Source of the DNA: Piscicola geometra
Taxonomy: Eukaryota > Annelida > Clitellata > Hirudinida > Piscicolidae
DNA length: 64,000 bases
Assembly: GCA_943735955.1 (NCBI GenBank)
Contig: OX030958.1
Coordinates: forward strand, 1,870,493 to 1,934,492
Direction: 5' to 3'
Position numbers and translations under genes: made by a program. Below, in pieces: positions 34,105 to 44,900 of the stretch. Position 1 is the stretch's first letter, and every line of letters starts with the position of its first letter. Below the pieces are notes generated by a model. That model was not told the DNA's origin. It saw only the letters and a list, made by a program, of their open reading frames with translations, and made no database searches.

Positions 34105-34700
34105 ACTGGTAACTTCAGATTCTGAGGATGAAAATACTTCAATGATTACTAATACAATCATTCAACGTTATAGAACAGAGCCTGAGGTAGAGTTATAGAT
34201 ATTTCTTCTTGTTTGGTGGCAACAAAATAAAAGAGCATAACTGGCAGGAGAACACTTGTCATCTTCTGCAAGTACAGTTCCATGTGAACGTGTATTCAGC
34301 TTGTCAAGACCCATAGTTAGCGAGAAAAGAGTCTCTTTTGATCCAACTAATGTTGAAAAACTTGTTTGCTTGAGTAACTGGCTCAAAAAAGATGTGTGAA
34401 AATTGGATTTTTTTCCATTTATGGGTTTATTTGTATTCTTTCATATGTGGGTCACTTTTTTTCTTGAGTAACTGGCTCTAAAAAGATGAGTGACAATTGC
34501 ATTTTTTATCACTTATGGATTTATTCTTTTTCTTTAAAATGTGGATTACTTTTATAAATTAATTCAGAAAAATTTTCTATTACATTTTAAAGAATTTTTT
34601 ATATATACTATTTTATATTAATGTCAAATATGACAAAAACATTGCGTTAAAATACGATTAACGTTCGACTTGAAATTTTTAAAGCACCTTAAGCACCTTA
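34105..34700 (+). mobile_element. hAT element right half (family of 38578), split copy
   Basis: Resumes the collinearity lost at 31222: ttcagattctgaggatgaaa, then the dimerisation block STVPCERVFSLSRPIVSEKR, FDPTNVEKLVCL and SNWLKKDV-stop (about 34260-34400). This corresponds to 39130-39440. It also contains a short tandem duplication of the ctcaaaaaagatg..tga segment at about 34380-34500. The left and right halves are separated by about 2.9 kb of nested insertions. Confidence 0.78.
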
Positions 34701-34854
34701 AAAGCACACCGTCTTGAAAATACGTCATCATCATCGTCACCACCACTTTCAAAATATAATTTCTTCTATTCTACTCATCACCACTCTCGTCTTCTCCATG
34801 ATCAATAGCACCTTCATCATCAACTTTATTATAACTACCAACATCAATCTTCAG

Positions 34855-34918
34855 ATATATCGTAGTGATTGGCTACTTCACACCTTTGGTTACCTTCAAC
34901 ACTACTGTTACTAGCTTC
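34855..34918 (+). CDS. Class B GPCR exon: TM2 end and ECL1
   Basis: Acceptor aacatcaatcttcag, donor agcttc|gtaagt; enters in phase 2 (ag|a = Arg), leaves in phase 0. It encodes YIVVIGYFTPLVTFNTTVTS-F. Joined to its neighbours the run is SFII-R-YIVVIGYF...TSF-TWLCK, the expected TM2-ECL1-TM3 order with a short ECL1. NTT is a sequon on the outer side. Confidence 0.85.
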
Positions 34919-35994
34919 GTAAGTGATACTTTTGAAACCTTGATCAGAGAAATACTAGTAAAAAGAAAAAAATTTATACAATTTTCATAAACTCATAAAT
35001 TAAATAAAAATATAATTTTTTTACTCCATTATAAATACTTAAAAACCAGCTCTTAGAATGTACAATCAATCAATCAATCAATCAAACAATCAATCAATCA
35101 ATCAATCTATTGAACATAAATTGAGTTTCACGTAGTTATATTATGTCTGTTATTACTTTAAGGAGTTGGTTTGATCCAAAAAAGCAAACGGTTGCAAGCG
35201 GAAGAGCTCATTTCTGTTCCTAAAGATTTCTATATTCTTTCTTAATAAATGTTTGACAATTTTTCAAATTACATGGGTTTATAAATTATAGATTAATAAT
35301 TCGGAACTATCTTTTTATCTCTTATTTGATCTGACTTTTTAATAGAAAAATTAAAATTAAAAAAAACTATGCCAATGAATGTAATAAAATGAGAGAAATC
35401 ATTTTTTTACAAAATAGGAGCATGGTTATTTGTGTGCAAGTAGGAAAGAAAATTTATTTTAAAATGCTGAATATAAGTGTTCTAATGTGATATCAGACTT
35501 CATTGTGACAAAATATTGTTTTCTTTTATCATAATTGATCATCAAATAATTCAACTTTTAACTATTTAATCTCTTTAATTTAAAAGAAATATTTATTGTA
35601 TTTCTGCAAAAGTTATATGTATCAATTTGTTTGACAATACTGTTACCGTTCTTGGATACAGATAACTTTCTTATTACCAGCCCTATCAAATCTCATGAAG
35701 TTTGGTAGATCAGCTGATGCACCCCCACACCATTTTTTTTATCGTTCGGCCTAACATAACTTTAATAATGAGGTTTTTATAGCTTTTTTAAATGTCAAAA
35801 TAATTTATTAATTTTTTATTAATACCCATTAATACCCCAGAGGTATTTCCATGCTGCCACAACACTGATATTCAATGAATTTAGAACTAATAAATACTAC
35901 TATTTTTAAACTACTGGTCTAAAAGAGCCTAGCAATCTGTCCATTGAGTTAACGCTCCCTATTTAAATAAATTCATTGGATAATTTATGATACA
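34919..35994. other. AT-rich intron with an (ATCA)n tract
   Basis: An (aatc)n microsatellite lies at 35064-35106. Nothing else recognised. Confidence 0.6.
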
Positions 35995-36008
35995 GAGCCG
36001 CAGATTTA

Positions 36009-36137
36009 CAAGGACCTCATCCTAGGGAACTCATCCTGGAGACCTCATTCTGTGGAGATCTAATCCTAGGAGACTTCATCTTATGAGAACTCATCCTGTG
36101 GAAAATTCATCCTCTGGAGACTTCATCTTGTAGACAT
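36009..36137. repeat. ~20-bp minisatellite, left block
   Basis: Degenerate units of ggaactcatcctagg/ggagacctcatcctg (six to seven). Reverse-complement counterpart of the block at 38041-38320. Confidence 0.85.
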
Positions 36138-36349
36138 TTAATTGTGAAATTTTCATATTAATCAATGAAATGTTCAATAAAATTATTTATATAGCCACCT
36201 AAATTATTTCGTTGAATTTAACATTTATTTGTTTAATATTAATTATTTATTTAACTATCATTTCAGTTTTCAAATGAATTTACTTATTGAATTTACTCAG
36301 CATTCCAACCTATTTTGAATTGTCTTAAATCAGTCTTGACAGTCTATAC

Positions 36350-37528
36350 CAGTGTTGTTCCAGTTAACTGTAACTATAACTGAAATGGTAAATTAACTGA
36401 AAAATATAATTCAGTTAACTGTAACTTTAACTGTAACTGTAATTCAATGCATAACTGTAACTGAAATAGAAACTGAAAAACAAGAATACTAACTGAATAG
36501 TAACTAAAAAATATCTACTTAAAAAAGGGAAGCGCTACAAGATAAAACATTGGCGGATGCACGTTTTTGAGCAATAATATGATTAATTTATTTTATTCTT
36601 CGAGTCCGATTATACAAATTTTTATGAAATGTTTGAAGTTAATAGCGGCAGAAAACAAGAAAATGCCGTATGGGCCTATTTTATTTACGAAGCTTCATGC
36701 GACAAAAGCGAATGTCAGGTTTCAGAAGAGGATGATAATGATAAGGAGAAAGTTACCAGGCAACACACAGTAGTTGATAATTATTTACGTATTTACATTT
36801 TTTAATATTATTTATCAAGTTATGAGCATAATTATAATCCATTTAAATAATTTCAATTAAACAGTCGTAAATATATGCGATTTCTATCATTTAGGTTCAG
36901 AGAAAATGATTTCTACGATAAAAAGAATATAAGAACAATGTAGAAGATCGAATTCGTGAAGATCTTCAAACTGGACGTCGCGTTGTCATCAGCATGTCTC
37001 GGGATCTCAGCACCCTTTTATAATCCATCAATGCATCGTGCAATTCAGGTCCTGCTAAATGTTCATTCGGTGTCTCACCCACATACAGGAGAAATGTTAG
37101 CACTTAAATTATTGAGTACCCTAGATTATTAGCTTCATTTGCGCAAGACATTGTTTCAGCTCCCGCTTCACAAGCGTATGTGGAAAGGGTGTTTTAAGTG
37201 TGCGGAGACCTAACTGCAGGGGAAAAAATCGCCTCAGCAAAAATCTGGAATTGAAGACATTTATGAAAATGAGCAGCGTATATTATGAATAATATATTTT
37301 TATATCCTTTAAATAATTTGACTTAATTTGGGCTGTATTATAAATAATAATTAATTTTTTCTCCATCTTGATTAACTGTAACTGTAACTTACAAAAATAA
37401 CTGAAACTGAAATAGTAACTGAAAAATTAAAATTTGCATAACTGTAACTTGAATAGTAACAGAGAAATTAAATTTTTCATAACTGTAACTTGAACTTGAA
37501 CTGAAAAACCCGAACTGGAAAATCACTG
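36350..37528 (+). mobile_element. hAT element with AACTGTAACTG subterminal repeats
   Basis: Ends: cagtgttgttccagttaact and, from the right, cagtgattttccagttcggg. Flanked by a perfect 8-bp duplication, gtctatac (36342-36349 and 37529-37536). Both subterminal regions consist of repeated aactgtaactg/aactgaaa units. The interior has hAT transposase remnants: VWAYFIYEASCDKSECQV (BED-like, about 36670-36720) and ARDIVSAPASQAYVERVF-like, then VCGDLTAG (about 37145-37220), with stops. The target lies at the edge of the tatacagac/tatacagtc repeat. Confidence 0.93.
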
Positions 37529-37535
37529 GTCTATA

Positions 37536-37675
37536 CAGACTATGCTGACTATACAGTCTATACAGACTATACAGTCTATACAGACTATACAGTCTAAACA
37601 GACTATACAGTCTATACAGACTATACAGTCTATACAGACTATACAGTATATACAGACTATACAGTCTATACTGTA
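37536..37675. repeat. 18-bp minisatellite (tatacagactatacagtc)
   Basis: About seven units of tatacagactatacagtc. The unit is itself two 9-bp variants. It adjoins the target duplication of the hAT insertion at 36350-37528, which contains one of the monomers (gtctatac). Confidence 0.95.
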
Positions 37676-37728
37676 ACAATGTATAGATACGTGTGCAAAA
37701 AATATATTCTCAACAAAGAGAATATAAA

Positions 37729-37882
37729 AGACAATTATATAACAATTTTGATTATTGGAATGCTAAATAAATTCAAAAAGACAATTTTATAACAATTTTG
37801 ATTATTGGAATGTTAAATAAATTCAAAAAGACAATTATATAACAATTTTGATTATTGGAATGCTAAATAAATTCAAAAAGAC
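37729..37882. repeat. 50-bp tandem repeat, three copies
   Basis: Unit aaagacaattatataacaat, then tttgattattggaatgctaa and ataaattcaa. Three nearly identical copies plus a partial one. Confidence 0.95.
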
Positions 37883-38040
37883 AATTATTTTGAAAACTGA
37901 AATGATAATTTAAATAGATAAAAAAAGTTTACAAATAATTTTTTAATTTAAAGGAATACTTTAAGTAGCTATAATAATAATTGTAATAAACATTTCATTG
38001 ATTGATATTAAAAGTTTCTCAGTTGAATGTCCACAAGATG

Positions 38041-38320
38041 AGGTCTTCACGGGATGAGATTTCCACAGGATGAGTTCTCCTAGGATGAGTTCTCCTAGGA
38101 TGAATTCTCCTGGGATGAGTTCTCCTGGGATGAGTTCTCCTGGAATGAGTTCTCCTAGGATGAATTCTCCTGGGATGAGTTCTCCTGGGATGAGTTCTCC
38201 TAGGATGAGTTTTCCTAGGATGAGTTCTCCTAGGATGAGTTCTCCTAGGATGAGTTCTCCTAGGATTAGGTGTCCACATGATGAGGTCTCCAAGGATGAG
38301 GACCCTAGGATTAGGTCTCC
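38041..38320. repeat. 20-bp minisatellite, right block (ATGAGTTCTCCTAGG)
   Basis: About thirteen units of tgagttctcctaggatgagt type with c/t variants. It is the inverted counterpart of 36009-36137, so the two blocks may be subterminal repeats of one element (about 35995-38335). The unit length is near 20, but many units are 18 bp and so in frame, which yields MSSPRMSSPGM- and ELILGEL-type frames. I do not consider these to be proteins. Confidence 0.93.
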
Positions 38321-38340
38321 ACATACCAGAGCTGCTTAGC

Positions 38341-38577
38341 TGCGTTATCAGTGCTTTATTTTGTGACTATTTATTTTGTAAGATCAATTAACACTTGATT
38401 GTTGCGCTCTCGAATTTAATGAAAAGCGTTATATAATTTTATTTGATTGTTTACGTTAGCCGGAGGTTTAATACGATTTGGGTCATCAATAGTATTGAGA
38501 GCAAAGTAAAATTTTATTTTTTCAACACCTGTTTAGTGATTCTGTTCTTCTAAAGAAATTACAACTTCACAAAAGAC
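38341..38577. other. AT-rich intron, nothing recognised
   Basis: No feature that I can support. Confidence 0.45.
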
Positions 38578-39658
38578 TAGAGCTGTGCTTTAATCTACGT
38601 TAACTTTCGATTAACGCGTTAATCAATTAACGACCGTTAAATTGTTTAACGTCGTTGAATATTTCAACGCATTTGAAAAAAATTAACGCATTTAAAAATT
38701 GTAATTCATTTAAGCTTATGCAAATTGAACTGTTTTCTTGCTGTTTTGGTTACATTGCCAGTAAGTGAACACAAACACTTCCCTAATTTACTGTCAACAA
38801 ACGAATGAAAAAATTTTCATTTAATCAAAAAACTTCTCATTTCTTATAGATTTGCAACAGAACTTCTGGGTGGTGAAAAATATTTAAAATTATCAATATT
38901 GTTACTTGCAATTTGTCACTTTACACAAGAAATATGCACTTCAAAAGATGATCCAGCTTATGTCATTCGTTTGACACACAAAGTGTCGTTCCGAACTGGA
39001 ACAGAGAAAGATTAATCAGAAAATCCAATGGTTAAGAAATGCCACATCATTAGACCGCTGATTTATAAATTTGAAATTATTTCAAAAAATGAAAGAGTTA
39101 AAGAAACTGAACAAAAGACTACAAAAATGTGTAACTTTAGATTCTGAAAATGAAGATACTTCAATGATTACTAAGTTAATAATTCAACGTTATAGAAAAT
39201 AATCTGAGGTAGGCTTTGTGAGTTGTGCTTTTGTTTAGTGGCAACAACACGAAGGGGCATATCCGGCTATTGCGAAACTGGCAAGAAAGTACTTGTCATC
39301 TCCTGTAAGTACAGTTTCATGTGATCGTTTATTCAGCTTGTCAGGACACATAGTTAGCAAGAAGAAAGCCTCTTTAGATCCAACTAATGTTGAATAACTT
39401 GTTTGCTTGAGTAACTGGCTCAAAAAGGATGTGTGACAATTGCATTTTTTATCATTTATGAATTTATTATTTTCCTTTAAAATGTGTTAACTTTTATACA
39501 AAATTCTGATAAAGTGTGTAAGAAACTAATTTTTTTATTTATTTATACTAATGTCAAACATGCTAAAAACATTGCGTTGAAATACGATAAACCAATGATT
39601 AAAGTTTTAAATCGAACGATTAACGGCGATTAAAATATTTAATCGTGGAACAGTTCTA
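38578..39658 (+). mobile_element. hAT element (TAGAGCTGTGC family), internally deleted
   Basis: Left tagagctgtgctttaatcta, then gttaactttcgattaacgcg; right ...aatatttaatcgtggaacag and ttcta. Flanks caaaagac and ccaaggac (6 of 8). Both ends are rich in gattaacg repeats. The dimerisation remnant, about 39260-39440, reads LARKYLSSPVSTVSCDRLFS then LSGHIVSKKKASLDPTNVE-stop. Relatives: the split copy at 30762/34105 and a fragment at 52524. Confidence 0.88.
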
Positions 39659-39909
39659 CCAAGGACCCTTTCAACCTTAGGCTTTAAGCTAAAACCTCTA
39701 TAGAAATGCATTTCAAATGTTTTCTTTTTGTATAATAAAGTAAATCATGTTTTTTGACTTATATAATTTATTTTCATATTTTATTCTTTTGGCTCTTTTT
39801 AAACCCCTCCAAAATCCCGTTTACTCCAGTTAATACCAGGCTTGCAGAGCCATCATATTTTTATCGGCTCGTTTCTGGCTCGGGCTCCCAAAAATTTGAC
39901 AGTTCAGAC

Positions 39910-41130
39910 TAGAGGTCGGACATGGACGATTTTTCATTCCCGGTCCCGTCCCGTTCCCGAAATTTGTTTTCCCGTCCCGTCCCGTTCCCGATGGGACATC
40001 AGAATTTTGATTCCCATCCCGTCTCGTTCCCGAAAGCTTTTTGTTTTTTATTCATTTTCGCTGCCATTTTCACTGGTCCCAAACTTGCTAGTTCTAACAT
40101 TTCTTAAAATTTATTATTTGAAAGTCAGAGAATATTTCGTTTAATAAAATAAAAAAAATCACGATTTAAATTTCAAATATTTATTGAAATGAAAGTATTG
40201 AAGTTAGTCATTGTTTTTGAGTAATTCAATCAAGTCTTTATTGCTTTTCACACGGGTTAAACCGTTAAGAGTTTCAGTTTTCAAATGAGATGATTTTGGG
40301 TCTAAAGTTAAACGACCACATATTGAAAAATTCTGTTCACAGCGAATTAACTTTGCAGATATACTAAACAAAATTTTGGCTACTTCTTGTAGTATTTTAA
40401 AATTGCTCATTTTATTCCAATAAAATAAAAAATCTTTATAATTTTCAATTTTTTTGGGACATAATTGTGAATATTTGTACAATTCATCCTCTTCTGAATT
40501 TTTTTCTTCGTTCATTATTATTAATTCTTCAATAATGTTAGAAATATGTTTTTTGACAACATTCTTATTATCCACATCTTTTCTTTTGTCGAAATGATCA
40601 ACTGAGCAATCATTTGGAAATTAATCATTCAAATTCAAAGTATGAATTTATAAAATTAAAATAATATAACTGACCATTTTGATTTCATCTGAAAAGTTTT
40701 CATCATCACCCATTTGTTCTAATCTTCCTAATCTTTGGACTCATCATAACAACTTCAAATTTAGTGTTGGAGATTTCGACATTGGCAATGGTGGCTTCGT
40801 TATACATTTATATTGCATTTAATACTTATTTTAAGTACGGAGTATCGATGAAATAAAGATTTCCATACTTAGAAGTATGCTGAAAAATCATTGTTAAAGA
40901 ATCCAATCCCAATAACTGTTATTCCCGTTCCCGATTTAAAAGTTGATTCCCGTTCCCGATTTAAAAGTTGATTCCCGTTCCCGTCTTTTCCCGTTTCCGA
41001 TTTGAATGTTGATTCCCGTTCCCGTCCCGAAAACCTATTCTCGGTTCTCGACTTTTTCCGTCCCGAAATTAATTTTTATTCCCGTTCCTGCGGGAGTCCC
41101 GGTCAGATCGGGTACCCGGTCCGACCTCTA
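39910..41130 (-). mobile_element. hAT element, CGGGAACGGGA family, copy 2 (nested)
   Basis: Termini tagaggtcgga...tccgacctcta with a perfect 8-bp duplication, gttcagac (39902-39909 and 41131-41138). It is the youngest-looking copy: the ends are the best preserved and the transposase remnant is uninterrupted. The gatttaaaagttgattcccg/ttccc tandem units (25 bp) at 40920-41030 are the subterminal repeats. Confidence 0.96.
40204..40575 (-). pseudogene. hAT transposase C-terminal fragment, open 123 codons
   Basis: Encodes MDNKNVVKKHISNIIEELI, then VAKILFSISAKLIRCEQNFS, ICGRLTLDPKSS and KSNKDLIELLKNND. It is only the dimerisation third of a hAT transposase. The catalytic Asp and Asp/Glu regions are absent from the element, so it cannot be an active transposase. 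It could be a remnant, or conceivably a dimerising regulator. I favour remnant. Confidence 0.8.
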
Positions 41131-41233
41131 GTTCAGACTCGGTTCCGGATATCTTTAGAAAGAGTGTCACACGAGACAAATTTGCGAATACTTTTGAATA
41201 AAACCTTGTCTTGGGTTTGGCTCTTTAAGCCTG

Positions 41234-42150
41234 GTTAACAGAAGTTTTAGAAATTCATTGAAAACGACTAAATTTGAGAAACTGAGAGAGATTAAAGTAA
41301 AAAGTTGTTCCATGTTTTTGTAAATTCAAATATATGTTTTATGATTCTTAATTCTTCAAGATTATGAAATTCTTCTAAATATTATTTTAAAATTTAATTC
41401 TTTTGATTTGAACATTCGTTGGAATAAATTAAAAGTTAGAAAATAAAAAGAATTATGTGTGCTCTTAATTTAAGAAAATTGAACCAAAAAGTTATATGAT
41501 TGAAAGGCTTTTGAAAGTTAATCAAAAGCGATGTTTTTTTCTTTTAAATCTAACAAAACGCTTATTAAGAATTTCCAAAGATAATTGCTTTGCTAGACTT
41601 CAATATAAAAATAAAAACTTTCAAATATTTAAAAAATATTTTTCTAATTTTACTTAATTACTTTGAGCTATCATCACGTCGCAATCCTTTAACGATGTGT
41701 TTTGGTCCATAGAGAAATGCCATTTGTTTTACTTTAAAGTTTAAATATTAAAGTCTTGAACTTTCCTTTATCAAGTCTACTTTAAAAGCTTTAAAATGCC
41801 TATAGGCTATAGGCTATAATTATTTTCGATAAAAACATTTCTGACTGAATGATTTGTCTTCTTAAACAAAACGAATTGTTGTTTTATAATATATTTTAAA
41901 ATAATATTATGAATGATTTTGAAAAAAACCTAAAGGTTTTCCTCATTCAATCACTTAAAAGAGTGCGAAAAAATGGTATAATTTATACTATTAATTACAT
42001 CGGAATAATAAACTCTAAAACATATTTCCTTTGAAATTTAATTATTATTTTATACCATCTACACTATTAGCGAGCAAATCATTCAATTAATTTGAAAATT
42101 TACTCTAAGTATATTTTTAAACTGTAATATTTTTCACCACAAACATGCAG
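41234..42150. other. AT-rich intron, nothing recognised
   Basis: No feature that I can support. Confidence 0.5.
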
Positions 42151-42307
42151 ACATGGCTGTGTAAGACGTTCGCTTCTCTTCTGGAATATACGAAGATTGC
42201 GAATATCGCTTGGATGTTCGTCGAGGGTCTTTTCCTCCACAACTCTGTTGCTGTCTCCGTATTCAACACCAACTTCCCTTACAAACTCTACCACTTCATC
42301 GGCTGGG
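42151..42307 (+). CDS. Class B GPCR exon: TM3 and start of TM4
   Basis: Acceptor ttcaccacaaacatgcag; donor ggctggg|gtcagt, phase 1. It encodes TWLCKTFASLLEYTKIANIA, WMFVEGLFLH and NSVAVSVFNT...YHFIGW. The Cys at residue 4 is the conserved TM3 cysteine that pairs with ECL2. WMFVEGLFLH is the TM3 signature. The start codon that can be read inside (atg at 42145) is in intron. Confidence 0.96.
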
Positions 42308-42693
42308 GTCAGTGTGCTGTAATAAAAGATGGGGGAAGGAACAACAGGAAAACGGATGATTTAAAATAAAAAAACATAAAATTTGATTTGATTGATTTTT
42401 ATACATTACCCATTCATCGCGTATCGAATACTGCATTTATTATTGGCTATTTGGTATTAGATAATGAATATTTAATTTTTATTTAGAATAAATTAAAATT
42501 AATGTTCGACATCAAGATTTATATCTTTTATAATGGTTACTGGATATTAGAAGCTATAGAAATTTATTTGATTGATTGATAGGTATTGTATATTTTATAT
42601 TTGATTTGGAATAATAGATATTTCTATTTTATATTGAACAGTGGATATTTGCATAATAGATATCGCATGGTTTAGCTGGAAGTACCACCACAG

Positions 42694-42818
42694 GTACACC
42701 CCTTCCATTCGTGCTAACCTGGATGCTGCTCATGCACTTCGGCACCGACGACGAATGCTGGAAGGAAATAACCCTCTTCTTCTGGATCATATATGCACCC
42801 CTTCTTTGTCTTCTCACA
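42694..42818 (+). CDS. Class B GPCR exon: TM4, ECL2, start of TM5
   Basis: Acceptor agtaccaccacag; donor ctcaca|gtatgt. With the split Gly it reads G-TPLPFVLTWMLLMHFGTDD, then ECWKEITLFFWIIYAPLLCL. The GWGTP start of TM4 and the ECL2 Cys-Trp are diagnostic. The intron before it is only 386 bp, the second shortest after the intron between the two hormone-domain/TM1 exons near 27.5 kb. Confidence 0.95.
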
Positions 42819-43329
42819 GTATGTCAATATGTGTGTGGGTGATTGTGTGAATGTGTCAAACAACTAGTTTTTAAGAGAAATCATAACTTTTCCGTCATAC
42901 AAGTTTCATGTTTACTTCAATATTTTTATTGAAAATGTCATCTTTTTGTAAATTTATCTAGAAGAGCTTTCGTTCAGAAAAAAATTTATGGTCATCACTT
43001 GCAGCTTAAAAATTATCATTATAACCTTTTGAAAATTTAGAGCTACAATGGAACCAGGAATGCAGTTGATGAAAAATATATGCGTACTATGAATCACATA
43101 CATGTATTTACTTGAAAAAGTTTGGACTAAAAAGTTTTTGTGCAGAGAAAAAATTGAAGCGAATACTTTTTCAAATAAGAAACTTCGAAGCATTTAAACT
43201 TTATTCAAAATTAACGATGTAAAGTCAATACCATAATTATACAATAAATAATATTTACTGGTTGAAAACTTATAATTATTATTTTTTAGAATTTTCTAGT
43301 TCTCTCTTTTTTATTTTGGTTCTTCAGTC
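42819..43329. other. AT-rich intron, nothing recognised
   Basis: No feature that I can support. Confidence 0.45.
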
Positions 43330-43800
43330 TTTTTTTCACCTCAATGATTTTAACTGGTCGACTTCATGCGTTCTGGATCGAAACACAACGAAGTTTTTAT
43401 CGATATGACATCCTTGGTTTGACAGGACAATTTCGTACTTTCCTATCAAAATCGTAAAAGAAGTAACGGAAGAAAGGTTCATCTGCAGGCAGACAATTGC
43501 CAGTGTAAGTGCTTTCAAACCAGTTTGCTAATACGCTCGTAGAAAACCTTGTTGGTGATGAAGTTACTAGACTTGGATTTTAAGCATCAAACAAGTTTTT
43601 GAAAAACTTCAAACTTTTTCGACAATGCTGCCGTGAATAGACATGATTCGGAGCCATAGAGAAAAATAGAAATGCAGGCGGTTTGTGAGATGCCAATTTT
43701 AAAATATATTTTCAGCTTGGAATAGCACAGATTCAGGAAAGCTGTTAAATGGTTAAATATTTTTTTTTTGTTAAAGGCCATCAAAACAGTCGTCAGCAAC
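43330..43800 (-). mobile_element. Non-LTR retrotransposon RT C-terminal fragment, decayed
   Basis: The minus strand reads LNLCYSKLKIYFKIGISQTA and CISIFLYGSESCLFTAALSK, then KFEVFQ. This resembles the R-x-K..IY-G-E-x-W-L-T...L..F stretch downstream of RT in many LINEs. Further frames to about 43340 are in other registers. Ends not defined. Confidence 0.6.
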
Positions 43801-44278
43801 TGATACTAAGTAAAAAGTGAATTTTAAAGTACATGAATTACAGGAATCAGATGACTATTAAATATTAATTTCGATGTTTCGATTTTCACTTTAAATAAAA
43901 TTTCCGATACTGCAGTATTCAAAACTTTTATCTGTGCCTTGCATTTTCATTGCTCGTGATCACTATCCCAAGTTTCGACATGAATGTAAACACTTTGGAA
44001 GCGTTGCGCTTGTTCAAAAATTATTTTGCTTAGGTTTTTTTTATATATAGCCTATTTCAACTGGCATCACGCACTGGAAGACTAGTCAGCACTATTATAA
44101 TATTTTCGATGTAAAAAATATTCTACTGTCCATGCAAGGCTGATTCGAAATCTAACATCAGTAAATCAAAAATTGTGAATTTTGTTCAAGTATTTTTAAT
44201 TAACATATATTTCTGTTTTAGTAAATGTGGTTTGAAAACATTTGTTCATGATTTTTTACTGCATAGAATTAGATAACC

Positions 44279-44437
44279 CTTTCCACTCACGTTGCGTTGT
44301 CGCAACATTTCACTCCACCAAAACTTATGAAGTACTTGTTTCGAATTTAGCTTGAGTTATTATTATAAACATATTATGCAAGTTTATATGTAAAATTTAT
44401 GTTTAAATTAATTTTTCGGGTAGTGGCGGTAAATGGG
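44279..44437 (-). repeat. Dispersed ~150-bp repeat, copy 2 (inverted)
   Basis: Reverse complement of the 32973-33125 block: ccactcacgttgcgttgtcg, caacattt, ttgagttattattataaa, and ttttcgggtagtggcggt. Confidence 0.75.
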
Positions 44438-44811
44438 TTAAGAAATCTTTTATTTTCATTTGAAGAAACATGCATTTTTTGATATTAAGAAACATTTAAT
44501 CACTAAAATAAAAATATTTTAGGAAGAAACATTTCGTTTAAAGTTTAAATAAAATAAGAAGTTTTAATTCTTGAACTAAAAATATCTTTCAAGTATAAAA
44601 TACATTAAACTACACTTTCGATTGGTCTTGATGAAAGTAAAACTTTTCAATCACAATTCCGAAAACAGTTTATTTACATAATTGCTTCTATTTATTTTCA
44701 TATCTAATTACCTTCTTAAGCTTTTTTTCATTTTTCTTTAACGAACATACAATTCGACAATTTTCAATTCAACCTTCACTGTATCCGTCAAAATCGTCAC
44801 TACATTTTTAG

Positions 44812-44900
44812 GTGAATTTCCTCTTCCTGATCAGTATCATTCGAGTGGTTGTGAAAAAACTGAGATCCAACAGCAACAACATGGAGATCATCAACTTCAA
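44812..44900 (+). CDS. Class B GPCR exon: TM5 and ICL3
   Basis: Acceptor tcactacatttttag; donor aacttcaa|gtaatt, phase 2. It encodes VNFLFLISIIRVVVKKLRSN, then SNNMEIINF. NF-x-FL-x-I-x-RV-x-x-KLR is the class B TM5/ICL3 signature. Positively charged KKLRS is the G-protein-contacting loop. Confidence 0.95.

Larger units (their letters stand above)
39837..41233. mobile_element. Short hAT-type MITE, interrupted by a second hAT element
   Basis: Ends caggcttgcagagcc and, from the right, caggcttaaagagcc; flanks gttaatac and gttaacag (6 of 8). Removing the nested element at 39910-41130 and its duplication leaves about 170 bp, so this is a non-coding miniature element. Confidence 0.85.

Noticed and set aside
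34714..34914. 66-codon + strand frame starting MKIRHHHRHHH, which I first took for the TM2 exon
   Set aside because: The His run is a cat/cac repeat and no acceptor fits. The true TM2 start is the exon at 29966-30025, and the real exon here (34855-34918) is read in another frame.
36009..38320. CRISPR-like repeat array
   Set aside because: Units are contiguous and degenerate without unique spacers, in eukaryotic DNA; this is a minisatellite.
38019..38339. Repetitive frames MSSPRMSSPG, ELILGELI and RRTHPRRTHP as genes
   Set aside because: Three frames on two strands are open at once because the minisatellite unit lacks stops; listed only as a low-interest finding.
42145..42369. 74-codon frame beginning MQTWLCK as a stand-alone small gene
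   Set aside because: It is the TM3 exon read through both intron borders; the start Met comes from the acceptor region.
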